From: JAAELZ01 sp965209105
Lineage (GTDB): Bacteria; Pseudomonadota; Gammaproteobacteria; Arenicellales; Poriferihabitantaceae
Length of the DNA: 64,000 nt
Direction: 5' to 3'
Assembly (NCBI GenBank): GCA_965209105.1
Contig: CBDBQB010000034.1
Location: 1 to 64,000, forward strand
Made by a program: the position numbers and the translations under genes. Shown here piece after piece: positions 41,395 through 51,164 of this stretch; the stretch's first letter is position 1; the number at the start of each line of letters is the position of its first letter. Below the pieces are notes generated by a model that saw only the letters and a program-made list of their open reading frames with translations, did not search any database and was not told the origin of the DNA.

Positions 41395-42312
41395 CTATAA
41401 AAATGGCAGAATAAGATCCACATTTCGATCAAACTCTGAAGACAGCCAAATCTGTCCGCGCTGATGGCGTAGCCAAGTTAATTGTCGTTTAGCCAGCTGA
41501 CGCGTCGCGGCAACGCCTTTATCGATTAGGCTCGTTTCATCCAAATCACCCGCTAAAAACTGCCAGACCTGGCGATAACCCACGCACCGCATTGAAGGTA
41601 GATCGGGGTGTAAATCACCCCGATCTTTTAGCTTCCTAACTTCATCGATTAAACCTTCTTCCAGCATCGCCTTAAATCGTTGTTCGATTCTCTGATGGAG
41701 CAAAGATCGCTGCGGTGTGTATAAGTTAAATTTAAGGATTGGATGGCCAAGCGGCGTCGGCGCATCGCGCGCCATGACAACACTCGGCACTTCTTGACAC
41801 AGTTCATGAATTTCTAAGGCGCGTTGTATACGCTGACGATCACCTTTATTGATCGACTGGCATAGCTCGGGATCAATCCTTAGTAAGCGATCATACAAAC
41901 CTTCCCAACCAATTTTATTGGCTTGTTGTTCAATATTTGCTCGCACGGACTCGTCTGCGCCAGGCAATTTTGACACGCCATTTTCTAAGGCAGAGAAATA
42001 AAACATTGACCCCCCCACCAATACTGGCAATTTATCCGCCTCATGGGCCTGTTTAATCAAGGCCTTGGCATCCCGCGCAAACTGAGCCGCATCGTAAGTT
42101 TCAGCAGGATCACGAATATCGATCAAGGCGTGTGGGTATTTTTGCTGCTTGGCTAAGTCGAGTTTTGCCGTGCCGATATCCATATCACGATAAACCTGCG
42201 CAGCGTCAACATTGATTAAGGCTATATCCCGAACATCCGCCAATTGCATGGCTAAATCGGTTTTCCCCGTGGCGGTTGGTCCAGCGATAAAAACCACTGG
42301 AGAATGACTCAT
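41395..42312 (-). CDS. miaA: tRNA dimethylallyltransferase MiaA
   Basis: MiaA adds the dimethylallyl group to A37 of tRNAs that read UNN codons. The 305-residue protein has the P-loop FIAGPTATGKTDLAMQLA, the substrate-binding NVDAAQVYRDMDIGTAK, and SMRCVGYRQVWQFL with RQLAKRQLTWLR near the C-terminus. It lies 26 bp after mutL. hfq, which usually follows, is absent here. Confidence 0.95.
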   Translation of the reverse strand: MSHSPVVFIAGPTATGKTDLAMQLADVRDIALINVDAAQVYRDMDIGTAKLDLAKQQKYPHALIDIRDPAETYDAAQFARDAKALIKQAHEADKLPVLVGGSMFYFSALENGVSKLPGADESVRANIEQQANKIGWEGLYDRLLRIDPELCQSINKGDRQRIQRALEIHELCQEVPSVVMARDAPTPLGHPILKFNLYTPQRSLLHQRIEQRFKAMLEEGLIDEVRKLKDRGDLHPDLPSMRCVGYRQVWQFLAGDLDETSLIDKGVAATRQLAKRQLTWLRHQRGQIWLSSEFDRNVDLILPFL

Positions 42313-42338
42313 CCTAAATGCCCGCGTGACTCATATGC

Positions 42339-44207
42339 CTAGTGCCCACGAAGAAACCACTTGTCTAGATCATCCATCGAAACCGCCACCCAAGTGGGTC
42401 GCCCATGGTTGCATTGCCCCGCGCGTTCGGTGCGCTCAATTTCGCGGAGTAGCGCATTCATCTCGGGTAATGTCAACATCCGGTTCGCACGCACTGCGCC
42501 GTGACAAGCTTTTGTTGCAAAAAGCTCATGGATGGTCTGCTCGATTCTGTCTGACATACCCAACTCGGACAAATCCGCCAACACATCTTTGACTAAATCG
42601 CCCACATCTGTCTTTTCCAATACGACGGGGACTTTACGAATAACCATTTGTGATTCGCCCAAGGCTTCGATATCTATCCCCATTTGAGCAAATACCTCAG
42701 CGTGATCTTTAGCAAGGCGCACGTGCTGTTCAGGCAGCGCCAATCGGATCGGCACGAGCAAGGGTTGCTGCTCGATACCTTGCCGCACAAATTGCTGTTT
42801 CATCTGCTCATAACCGATACGTTCATGGGCAGCGTGCATATCGACGAGAATCAAACCCTCTACAGACTCAGACAAAATGTAAACGCCTTTCAACTGAGCC
42901 AAGGCGAAACCTAGCGGAGGTATATCGTCGGCTTCTCCTGGTGTGATGGACTCGCTTAAGGGAACCTCAGTGCCGGGCGTATCGCCTTGCCCATGCAAGG
43001 CTTGATACCCTGCGAGTTGTTCTGCGGCATTGAACTTAAAGGCGCCTTGACTTTGCCCCGCAGCCTGCCCAGCCTGATAGTTGGCGATCGAAGAGTAGGC
43101 CTGACTTTCTCTAGGGTTGATCGCTAAAGAACCAGCCTGTGCATGGTCAAGTTGTGCTCGTGCGGGTGGGATATTGTCTCCCGGCCGTAAATCCGCAATG
43201 ACTCGATGTAAGGCACGAAAAATAAAATCGTGAACTTGGCGTGTATCCTTGAAGCGTACTTCGGTCTTGGCTGGATGAACGTTTACATCGACCGCATCTG
43301 GCGCGATGCTCATATACAATACGAAGGCTGGGTGACGCCCTGAATACAAAACATCAGCATAAGCGCGTTTCACGGCATGCGCGATCAAAGGGGCATTAAT
43401 CGATCGGCCATTAACGTAAAAATATTGTAAATCGCGTTGGCTGCGAGAAAAAGTCGGCAATCCTAACCAGCCTTCTAAGGCAATACCACTTTGCTCTGTG
43501 CTAAAACACACTGAACTTTGAGCAAATTCCTTGCCGCATATTTTCGCAATTCGCGCTGTTTTTTCCGCATCGCTGTCCGCAATCTTGCAGTCAATAGAGG
43601 TTTTATCATTGTGCGCGAGATGAAAGGCCACATCGAACCGCGACAAGGCTAGTTTGCGAATATTTTTATCGATATGTTTGTATTCCGTCGATTCTGTACG
43701 CAAAAATTTTCGCCGGGCGGGCGTGTTATAAAATAAATCTGTGACTTCGACCGTGGTGCCGATTTCTCCAGCAGCAGGCGTTGGCTCACCCAGCATCTCG
43801 CCGCCATTCAGGTGAATCTCAAAAGCGCTCGCTGATCCCGCTACCCGGGAACGAAGTCGCATTTTCGACACTGCCGCAATACTGGGCAGCGCTTCTCCAC
43901 GAAAACCCAAACTGTTGATTTGATAGAGGTCTTCAAATCGACTGAGCTTGCTAGTCGCGTGTCTAGACAAAGCAAGCGCAAGCTCTTCCTTGGGGATGCC
44001 AAGCCCTGTATCCGTCACTTGAATACGTTTCATGCCCCCGCGCTCAACCTCAACATTAATAGTGCTTGCCTGCGCGTCGAGACTGTTCTCTAATAACTCT
44101 TTTAGCAATGAAGCGGGGCGCTCGATGACCTCACCCGCCGCAATTTGATTGACCAGACGATCATCGAGTCGCGTAATGCGCCGCCGCGCATCACCTGTGT
44201 GGCTCAT
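42339..44207 (-). CDS. mutL: DNA mismatch repair protein MutL
   Basis: MutL links mismatch recognition by MutS to strand incision. The 622-residue protein has the GHKL ATPase motifs ELLENSLDAQAS, VTDTGLGIP and SLGFRGEALPSIAAVS, then a Gln/Pro/Ala-rich linker and the C-terminal dimerisation domain. That domain contains DMHAAHERIGYE, which matches the metal-binding endonuclease motif found in MutL of bacteria lacking MutH, so incision may be methyl-independent as in Pseudomonas. Its start overlaps the amidase stop by 4 bp. Confidence 0.95.
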   Translation of the reverse strand: MSHTGDARRRITRLDDRLVNQIAAGEVIERPASLLKELLENSLDAQASTINVEVERGGMKRIQVTDTGLGIPKEELALALSRHATSKLSRFEDLYQINSLGFRGEALPSIAAVSKMRLRSRVAGSASAFEIHLNGGEMLGEPTPAAGEIGTTVEVTDLFYNTPARRKFLRTESTEYKHIDKNIRKLALSRFDVAFHLAHNDKTSIDCKIADSDAEKTARIAKICGKEFAQSSVCFSTEQSGIALEGWLGLPTFSRSQRDLQYFYVNGRSINAPLIAHAVKRAYADVLYSGRHPAFVLYMSIAPDAVDVNVHPAKTEVRFKDTRQVHDFIFRALHRVIADLRPGDNIPPARAQLDHAQAGSLAINPRESQAYSSIANYQAGQAAGQSQGAFKFNAAEQLAGYQALHGQGDTPGTEVPLSESITPGEADDIPPLGFALAQLKGVYILSESVEGLILVDMHAAHERIGYEQMKQQFVRQGIEQQPLLVPIRLALPEQHVRLAKDHAEVFAQMGIDIEALGESQMVIRKVPVVLEKTDVGDLVKDVLADLSELGMSDRIEQTIHELFATKACHGAVRANRMLTLPEMNALLREIERTERAGQCNHGRPTWVAVSMDDLDKWFLRGH

Positions 44208-45448
44208 TGCGTCGCGAATGCTGTGTGATAAGTGGAATTTTTGAGATATTTTTTAACCCCAATTAAAATCGCGTTAGCGAGCTTTTCTTGGTGACTGGCA
44301 CTGCGCAATAAGCGCTCTTCAGCACGATTAGTAATAAAAGCAGTTTCAACTAGAATCGAAGGGATATCCGGCGATTTAAGCACCACAAACCCTCCTTTTT
44401 CAACCTTGGAATTATGCACCTTGCCAATTTTCCTAAGCTCTGTCAGCACTGACCCAGCAAAGCTTATGCTTTCGTGTTGGGTACTGTCCATCGACAAATC
44501 CAGCAACACCTTCGCGACGCTATCATCACGCTCAGATATATTGACCCCACCCGCCAAATCCGCCGAGTTTTCCTTGTCGGCCAACCATCTCGCAGTTTCA
44601 CTCGAAGCGCCGCGCAGAGATAAAGCATAGACGGACGAGCCGCGGGCGGCACGATCTTTAAATCCATCGGCATGGATAGATATAAATAAATCTGCTGCTG
44701 ATTCTCTTGCGATCTCAGTACGTTTACGTAGCGGCAAGAAGTAATCTCCTTTTCGAATCAATATCGCCTGCATGCCGGCCTGTGCATCAATTTTTTTCTT
44801 TAGGCGCTTGGCCACTTGCAAAACAATTGTCTTCTCTCGAGAGCGTCGTCCCCGCGCACCGGAATCTTCGCCGCCATGGCCCGCATCGATGGCAATTATA
44901 AAGGGTTTAGCAACAGTCTTACGCGAAGGCGCAGGCGCCTTGGTCGTTTCGGTGGCTTTCGAGGGCATTTTGGCCGCATCTGCGGTGGATGTTGACGCTG
45001 ATGGATTGTCTGCTTTCACCAAACCGCTTTTAACTTGAGGTTTGGGGTATATATCAACCACTAGGCGATGCCGATAACCCTGCACCGGCGCAAACACCTG
45101 CGTTTTGATCGTTACATCTGCCTGCAAATCTAACACCATTCGCGTGGTACCTTGTTTGGGAGTACCCAAGCGTATATTGCTGAGCAATTCGCCACTCCTT
45201 AATTTATTGGGCGCACGGGTATTAAGTGAAAACCCGGGCAAATCCACCACAAATCGGGAAGGATTACTTAAATAGAAATGTTTAAATTGAGGGGTCTGAT
45301 CTAAATCCATAACCACCCGAGTACGTTCTGGAGAGTGCCATACGCGAAGATCATTGAGCCTCGCTGCGTCGGCAAGGGGTGCTATCAACACGACAGCCAA
45401 GCCGAGTAGGCTGGCACAAGTTCTTATTGATGAAAACCGATCAGTCAT
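44204..45448 (-). CDS. amiC: N-acetylmuramoyl-L-alanine amidase, AmiC/AmiB type
   Basis: This periplasmic zinc enzyme removes the stem peptide from peptidoglycan during cell separation. The 414-residue protein has a signal peptide (CASLLGLAVVLIAPLADA) and an AMIN domain (residues about 28-135) that targets the septum. After a linker, an Amidase_3 domain begins at IIAIDAGHGGEDSGARG with zinc ligands, followed by ISIHADGF and VLVETAFITN. There is no LysM domain, unlike Pseudomonas AmiB, so the exact name is a choice. It lies between tsaE and mutL, overlapping both. Confidence 0.93.
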   Translation of the reverse strand: MTDRFSSIRTCASLLGLAVVLIAPLADAARLNDLRVWHSPERTRVVMDLDQTPQFKHFYLSNPSRFVVDLPGFSLNTRAPNKLRSGELLSNIRLGTPKQGTTRMVLDLQADVTIKTQVFAPVQGYRHRLVVDIYPKPQVKSGLVKADNPSASTSTADAAKMPSKATETTKAPAPSRKTVAKPFIIAIDAGHGGEDSGARGRRSREKTIVLQVAKRLKKKIDAQAGMQAILIRKGDYFLPLRKRTEIARESAADLFISIHADGFKDRAARGSSVYALSLRGASSETARWLADKENSADLAGGVNISERDDSVAKVLLDLSMDSTQHESISFAGSVLTELRKIGKVHNSKVEKGGFVVLKSPDIPSILVETAFITNRAEERLLRSASHQEKLANAILIGVKKYLKNSTYHTAFATQ

Positions 45449-45926
45449 ATTCCTTAAAAGAGTCTAAACTATTAACAAGCTCTTTCGCATGCTTACCCTT
45501 CACGATAATTTTTCTCGCTGCGGTTTGATGCGACACTAAAAATTGAAAAGCTGCCTGAGGCAAATTGCCCTGTGCTTTCTCCGGCCATTCTACCAAACAA
45601 ATGCTCGCAGAATTAAATAACTCGCGCGCCCCGATCATTTCAAGCTCTTCCGCACTTTGTATACGATAAAGATCAAAATGATGGACATCAAATTTGTCTA
45701 ATGCATAAGTTTCAAGCAAGCTAAAAGTTGGACTGGTAACGAGTTCATCATAGCCCCACGCCCGCAATAAACCCTTGGCTAAGGTCGTTTTACCTACGCC
45801 CAAGTTTCCCTCCAAAAACACACATTGCCCCGCCGATATATAGGGCGCGCAGCGCATCGCAAATCTGATCATTTCTTGTTCAGAACCAAGCGTTGATTCG
45901 TGGGTTAATTCATTGATTAGTTTCAT
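45441..45926 (-). CDS. tsaE: tRNA threonylcarbamoyladenosine biosynthesis ATPase TsaE
   Basis: TsaE is the P-loop ATPase that works with TsaB and TsaD to make t6A37 in tRNAs reading ANN codons. The 161-residue protein has FLEGNLGVGKTTLAKGLLRA (Walker A), TSPTFSLLETY and HHFDLYRIQSAEELE. It opens the tsaE-amidase-mutL-miaA run and overlaps the amidase start by 8 bp. It is divergent from queG across 136 bp that must hold both promoters; I see no clear operator there. Confidence 0.94.
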   Translation of the reverse strand: MKLINELTHESTLGSEQEMIRFAMRCAPYISAGQCVFLEGNLGVGKTTLAKGLLRAWGYDELVTSPTFSLLETYALDKFDVHHFDLYRIQSAEELEMIGARELFNSASICLVEWPEKAQGNLPQAAFQFLVSHQTAARKIIVKGKHAKELVNSLDSFKEYD

Positions 45927-46062
45927 TTAATGTGCAACTATACGGTATTCAAATTGGAATATTTCCGACTACTCAGACTCAGCATAAAGCGAATTTCTAT
46001 CATTTATAGTTAGTCATCGTCGAAACGAATTGCTCAGCTAATAGTTGAAACTTTAGCACATC

Positions 46063-47145
46063 ATGCAAGCCACACCCTCAAGCACTTCCCCTGAAAGCTC
46101 TATTCTACTCGAGAAAATTATTCGGTGGAGTGCAGCCCTAGGCTTTGCGCAAGTTGGCGTAAGTAATATAGATTTAAGCAGCGCGGAAAAACGCTTACAC
46201 GAATGGCTGAACAAAGGCTTTCAAGGCACGATGTCATACATGGAAAAACACGGCACCAAGCGAAGCCAGCCTGCTTTGCTCATTCCGGGCACCCTGTCTA
46301 TCCTAAGCCTTCGAATGGATTACCTGCCCGAATCACAAGTCAATGCACAGAGTATCCTAGACAATCCAGATATAGCCTATATCTCACGCTATGCCTTAGG
46401 TCGGGATTATCACAAATTAATTCGCACCCGGTTACAAAAACTCGCCACTCAGATTCAATCTGAGGTTCACGCGAGCGAATATCGAGTATTCACGGACAGT
46501 GCTCCAGTACTAGAAAAACCCATTGCGTATAAAGCAGGCTTGGGTTGGGTAGGCAAGCATTCAAATATACTAAATCGAGAGGCCGGCTCTTGGTTTTTCT
46601 TGGGCGAAATCTACCTAAATTTTTCTTTACCGGAATCGAGCGAACAAACCGAGCATTGCGGGGAGTGCACGGAATGTATGACAGTGTGTCCAACGCAGGC
46701 AATCGTCGAACCCTATGTTGTCGACGCTCGAAAGTGTATTTCCTACCTGACTATCGAGAATGCGGGCGACATCCCCTTGGAACTGCGCCCAATGATGGGC
46801 AATCGAATATATGGCTGCGACGATTGCCAGTTGGTCTGTCCGTGGAACCGCTTTGCAAAAATTGCCGATGAACCAGATTTCAAATCTCGTCATGGACTAG
46901 ACTCTCAATCACTGGCCGAACTTTTTGCATGGGACGAATCCAAGTTTTTAAAGACCTTTGAAGGCTCAGCAATACGTAGAATTGGCTACCAAAATTGGCT
47001 CCGAAATATTGCAGTCGCCCTTGGGAATGCTAACCAGCAGCCTAACAATCTTAAAGCCTTATTGGCGCGAAAAGATCATCCTAACGAGCGAATACGGGAG
47101 CACATTCATTGGGCCATTGAACAACAGCAGTCATTCACGTTATGA
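46063..47145 (+). CDS. queG: Epoxyqueuosine reductase
   Basis: QueG reduces epoxyqueuosine to queuosine in tRNA, using cobalamin and two [4Fe-4S] clusters. The 360-residue protein has FTDSAPVLEKPIAYKAGLGW, the ferredoxin-type motifs CGECTECMTVCPTQAI and YGCDDCQLVCPWN plus CISYLTIE, and a HEAT-like C-terminal part. It is divergent from tsaE, the usual gammaproteobacterial arrangement. Length is standard. Confidence 0.95.
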   Translation: MQATPSSTSPESSILLEKIIRWSAALGFAQVGVSNIDLSSAEKRLHEWLNKGFQGTMSYMEKHGTKRSQPALLIPGTLSILSLRMDYLPESQVNAQSILDNPDIAYISRYALGRDYHKLIRTRLQKLATQIQSEVHASEYRVFTDSAPVLEKPIAYKAGLGWVGKHSNILNREAGSWFFLGEIYLNFSLPESSEQTEHCGECTECMTVCPTQAIVEPYVVDARKCISYLTIENAGDIPLELRPMMGNRIYGCDDCQLVCPWNRFAKIADEPDFKSRHGLDSQSLAELFAWDESKFLKTFEGSAIRRIGYQNWLRNIAVALGNANQQPNNLKALLARKDHPNERIREHIHWAIEQQQSFTL

Positions 47146-47193
47146 TGTGGATGGTCGACATCAGTTCTGTCGGCAAAAATATTATCGGTAGAT

Positions 47194-49176
47194 ATGGATA
47201 CTGTTTCTGAAAAAGTTAGGCTTGGTTCGAATGCAATAAGCTGCTCAGCTTGCGGGTTTAGTGTACCCATTGAAAATCATTTTTGCGGGCAATGCGGGCT
47301 CCCGATAGGCGGAGTGATATCAGCGGAACAGAACGAAGGCGCTGGCAAGAAACCATTGGGCAGGCGCTACGTTTCCGTTGTGTTTTTTGATGTCGTGAGC
47401 TCGACACAACTGATTCGCTTATTCGACCCTGAGCAAGTCGCTCGAATAATGAAGCTATATCAGTCGATCTGTGATCAAGTGGTCAGTGATTTTGGCGGAC
47501 AAGTTGTTGAAGTCGTGGGCGATGGGATCGTGGCCTTATTCGCCGGGCATGAAAACTCTACCGAATCAGCCGTCCGCGCAGGGGACGAAGTGATTAAAAG
47601 CATCGACGAGCTACGCGCCTTTGAGTCTCAAAAAGAAAATATTAAACTAGAAATTCGGGTTGGCATTTCCAGTGGCGAAGCACTGGTCAAGCACAGTCCA
47701 GACAGTAAATCGCAAACAATTTTAGGTCAACCGCCCTATCTTGCCGCACGCTTGCAATCATTGGCTGAAGCGAGTCAGGTGCTCATTTGCAATGAAACAT
47801 ATTCAAAAACACGCGGCATGTTCGAGTTCTTTCAGTATCCAAAAGACCAACTCGATTTAAAGGGCTTTAGCGATGTCAGTTTTGTTTGGGGTGTTAAAAA
47901 ACCAAACGAATCTCAGTTCAGATTTAACGCCAGCAACCGTATAAAGCTTACGCCTTTGGTGGGACGCACTGAATTGATGGGGTCTTTATTGTCTCGCTGG
48001 GAACTCACCACCCAAAAACAGGGCCAAATTGCAATTATAAAGGGCGCAGCAGGCATTGGGAAATCGCGTATTTTAGCCGAATTGTTGCAAAGGGTTCAGC
48101 GACAGACCCCCAATTTAATTTCGCTACGTTACCAGTGTTCTAACTACGCTAAAGGGGCGCCGTTGTATCCTGTGATGCGCCAATTTTCACGCGCGATGCA
48201 AATCAAGAAAACGGATTCCGCGAAAACGATAACGGAAAAACTCCAGCAATTGCTTGAGTCATGGGACGTCAACGTCGAATTATTTAGCCCAATATTGTTA
48301 CCCTTGGTTTTAGATACTCAACGCCGAGACCTTGACCGCGGACTCAGCTCTAAAGAGATAGATTTCGCCATCAGGGCCTGCACTCAGTTGCCCATGAGGT
48401 TTTCACGCAAAGCACCGGTTCTCGTGATTATCGAAGATATGCATTGGGCAGACGACGCATCACAGCGACTGCTGGAAGCCTCAATCAAACATATTGAAAG
48501 CAAACAATTAATGGTCGCAGTCAGCTATCGGACCAAAGAGTCAGACATTCCTGAGCATGACGAACATTTCGTTTCTGAGTTCTTAATGAAAGGCTTATCT
48601 TCTCAGAAGGCAGCAGAAATGCTCGACGCAATAAATGTTGGGACGGCGCCGCTGTCTGCCTCGCAAAAACAAAGTATTCTACATAAAGCGGAAGGCGTGC
48701 CATTATTTCTTGAGGAGTTGACACTCAATGCTATACGGAGCGATCACTCCAGCAACAGTGCTTCGACTTTACAGACGCCGCCCTCACTATTCGATTTATT
48801 TATTCAACGCTACGATGGCTTTAAGCCCAAAACTCGCGCAGTTGCACAACTGGCTTCCGTCATTGGGCAAGAATTCGATATCGATATGATATCTGCCATC
48901 TTATCAATGACTGACACCACTATTGTGAAAATCGCGTCAGAACTGGAAGGTGAAGAACAAATATACAAAACAGATATTGATAGTAGCTGGTATCGATTTA
49001 AACATGCGCTCATTCGAGACGCCATCTACGACAACACGCTCAACCAAGATAAATACAGATTGCACAAGGCAGTATACGATCATCTCAATAACATCATCAA
49101 TATCAGTTCGACCATCGCAATACAGCGCGTCACCCACCATAAAAATATGATGGATTTCTACTCCTCTTTCGCTTAA
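47194..49176 (+). CDS. Zinc-ribbon class III adenylate/guanylate cyclase fused to AAA ATPase
   Basis: The 660-residue protein begins with a double zinc ribbon (CSACGFSVPIENHFCGQCG). A class III nucleotide cyclase domain follows around 60-225, with the metal-binding Asp residues in VVFFDVVSSTQL and VEVVGDGIVALFAG. Next is a STAND-like ATPase with IKGAAGIGKSRILAEL (Walker A, about residue 287) and VLVIIEDMHWADDAS (Walker B). Relatives usually run past 1000 residues with C-terminal TPR repeats, but this one stops after HHKNMMDFYSSFA. A second ORF in another frame follows at once, so the gene may be truncated or frameshifted. The cyclic nucleotide and the signal are unknown. Confidence 0.85.
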   Translation: MDTVSEKVRLGSNAISCSACGFSVPIENHFCGQCGLPIGGVISAEQNEGAGKKPLGRRYVSVVFFDVVSSTQLIRLFDPEQVARIMKLYQSICDQVVSDFGGQVVEVVGDGIVALFAGHENSTESAVRAGDEVIKSIDELRAFESQKENIKLEIRVGISSGEALVKHSPDSKSQTILGQPPYLAARLQSLAEASQVLICNETYSKTRGMFEFFQYPKDQLDLKGFSDVSFVWGVKKPNESQFRFNASNRIKLTPLVGRTELMGSLLSRWELTTQKQGQIAIIKGAAGIGKSRILAELLQRVQRQTPNLISLRYQCSNYAKGAPLYPVMRQFSRAMQIKKTDSAKTITEKLQQLLESWDVNVELFSPILLPLVLDTQRRDLDRGLSSKEIDFAIRACTQLPMRFSRKAPVLVIIEDMHWADDASQRLLEASIKHIESKQLMVAVSYRTKESDIPEHDEHFVSEFLMKGLSSQKAAEMLDAINVGTAPLSASQKQSILHKAEGVPLFLEELTLNAIRSDHSSNSASTLQTPPSLFDLFIQRYDGFKPKTRAVAQLASVIGQEFDIDMISAILSMTDTTIVKIASELEGEEQIYKTDIDSSWYRFKHALIRDAIYDNTLNQDKYRLHKAVYDHLNNIINISSTIAIQRVTHHKNMMDFYSSFA

Positions 49177-49189
49177 ACGGATTAAATGG

Positions 49190-49570
49190 GTGTCGGAATC
49201 TTTCCTTAACTACCTCCGATTCGTTTCAGACATGTTAGGCGGCGACATCTTACCCCTTGTAAACGACGGGCAAGATGTAGACAGGCTGATCGCAGAACAG
49301 GCCATCGATTACGAACTGATGCAGCAATTAGTCAAAAATATTCGGCTACACAACTCCGTTATTGGAGTGAATGATCTGATCGTTCCGTACCCAACGCTGG
49401 ACGCATTAGGGGAGCTGCGTGGAAAATTACTTCGCCAAAGAGGAGATGTGAATCAAATAAGTCTGATCGACCGTATCGGCGAACTCACCGTTAGTTATTT
49501 TAACTTGTCGCCCCGACGCCCCCGACCAGAACGCAGTGATATGTCTGCTAGATTGCTGAAGATCAAATAA
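49190..49570 (+). CDS. Hypothetical protein after the cyclase, possibly its out-of-frame C-terminal part
   Basis: This 126-residue frame starts with GTG at 49190, but it is open from 49151 and so overlaps the end of the cyclase ORF. It is mostly helical (FLNYLRFVSDMLGGDILPLV, then AIDYELMQQLVKNIRLHN) and ends in a basic Pro/Arg-rich tail. I recognise no domain. It lacks a clear ribosome-binding site. It may be an independent small gene coupled to the cyclase, or the remains of a longer C-terminal region separated by a frameshift. Confidence 0.45.
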   Translation: MSESFLNYLRFVSDMLGGDILPLVNDGQDVDRLIAEQAIDYELMQQLVKNIRLHNSVIGVNDLIVPYPTLDALGELRGKLLRQRGDVNQISLIDRIGELTVSYFNLSPRRPRPERSDMSARLLKIK

Positions 49571-49592
49571 TTAAATATCATGAGATTACCAC

Positions 49593-51008
49593 CTATAGTT
49601 GGCTTGCCAAATCGTCACCCATCCGCTGGCAATTGTTCAAGAAAAATTTAATATCCGACCAATGAACTTGATCGTTAGCGAGGATCAACCTTATCCCCGT
49701 ATCGCCCTTATAGCTGGCAAAATCGACCATGGACTGCCCTTCGCGTTTTAATTGCTGACAGATAGAAATATTTATTTCCCGCGATTGCTGGAGATCGATT
49801 TTAAAATTCGGCCTGTACTTAAATAGGACATTGAGAAATGCTGCGGGTGCGAGCATTTCAAAGCATTCACTTTGCTCGATCAGATCAACGCATCGAGCTT
49901 TGATATGTTGTAAAAAATCTATCTTTTCCCCGAACCCTTGGTTTCCAACAAACTTCCAACTCGCCCAAACTTTAAGCGCATCTGCTCGGCGGCCACACTG
50001 TATGGATATCAGGCCTAAATTAAATTCTGTATTCTCATCTTCGTGAAACAAGTAATCCTCACCGCCGCCAGAACACGTTTCCGCCAGAAGCCCCGCTTGT
50101 TTGACCAAAATAAATCCAGCGGTCAATGGCACATTCATTAGCTTGTGCGCATCCCAGGCTAGCGAATCCGCCAAATGACAACCCACCATTAACTGCTTAT
50201 GTTCCGCAGAAAATAGTGTTGGACCGCCCCAGCAAGCATCGAGGTGACACCATACGCCCTCCTGCTTAGCAATATTCACGCAGGGTTCGATGGGATCAAA
50301 CGCTCCAATAACGGTGGTGCCCGTTGTCAAACCAATATAAAACGGCACATGCCCTTTTCTCAGGCTAACTTTAATTTCTTTACCAAGCGAGGAAGGACAC
50401 ATCCTACCCTGCGCATCGCTGGCTACTGAAATTAGATTCTCTGATCCAATGCCTAGAACATTTGCTGCCTTTAAGTAGGAGTAGTGCGCCTGATCAGAGA
50501 CATACGCGATCAGTTTTTCATCGCCTATTCCCTTTTGCCGACTCAAAGGGCAGGCTCGCTCGCGGGCGAGCATCATAGATATGAGGTTCGCTTGACTACC
50601 CCCACTTACCATGACGCCATCTCCGTTATTGAATCCGATCAGCTGATTTAGCTGTTTGATCAGCTCCAGCTCCATCAGCGTCGCAACCGGACTAACTTGA
50701 TAGGTATGCATCGTTGCATTACTTAGGCTGGCGACCCATTCCCCTAACAGCGCGGGAAAATTCAGCCCCGAATACAACAATTTGAAGAATCTGGCTTGCG
50801 AAACATCCGGGCTTAAGGACAAATATTTTTCTAGGCCGACCATAAGGGAATCAAGACTGCTGCCTGTTTTGCTCAAGCTGATATCAATTTCATCTAGCAT
50901 ATCAGCAGCGTTTGGCGCTAGATTCACCCTGCCTCTTTGAGCCTGCTGGCCTATTGCTAGCCTCTCAAACTGTTCTAAGCTTTCTTTGAGGTTCAGTTTC
51001 TGCTTCAT
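49593..51008 (-). CDS. Group II PLP-dependent amino-acid decarboxylase
   Basis: The 471-residue fold-type I enzyme resembles glutamate, aspartate and cysteine-sulfinate decarboxylases. Visible motifs are SPVATLMELELIKQLNQLIG, the PLP-phosphate contact SGGSQANLISMM, HLDACWGGP and the Schiff-base Lys in DSLAWDAHKLMNVPL. The substrate cannot be deduced; products such as GABA, beta-alanine or hypotaurine are all possible. It converges with the small ORF after the cyclase and is divergent from the GMC oxidoreductase gene. No antiporter gene is near, so an acid-resistance role is not supported. Confidence 0.85.
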   Translation of the reverse strand: MKQKLNLKESLEQFERLAIGQQAQRGRVNLAPNAADMLDEIDISLSKTGSSLDSLMVGLEKYLSLSPDVSQARFFKLLYSGLNFPALLGEWVASLSNATMHTYQVSPVATLMELELIKQLNQLIGFNNGDGVMVSGGSQANLISMMLARERACPLSRQKGIGDEKLIAYVSDQAHYSYLKAANVLGIGSENLISVASDAQGRMCPSSLGKEIKVSLRKGHVPFYIGLTTGTTVIGAFDPIEPCVNIAKQEGVWCHLDACWGGPTLFSAEHKQLMVGCHLADSLAWDAHKLMNVPLTAGFILVKQAGLLAETCSGGGEDYLFHEDENTEFNLGLISIQCGRRADALKVWASWKFVGNQGFGEKIDFLQHIKARCVDLIEQSECFEMLAPAAFLNVLFKYRPNFKIDLQQSREINISICQQLKREGQSMVDFASYKGDTGIRLILANDQVHWSDIKFFLNNCQRMGDDLASQL

Positions 51009-51164
51009 AATAATTCAATACACTGCAAAGGGATCATGCCGGATGGATCAATTTAGCCTGAGCAACTTGCTTCGCCTTCGGTGCAATTAACACACGCTAG
51101 ATTAAGATTGAGATCACGCATGGATTAAAACATAATCAGATCTCACAAGTCGCTGCCATCATCC

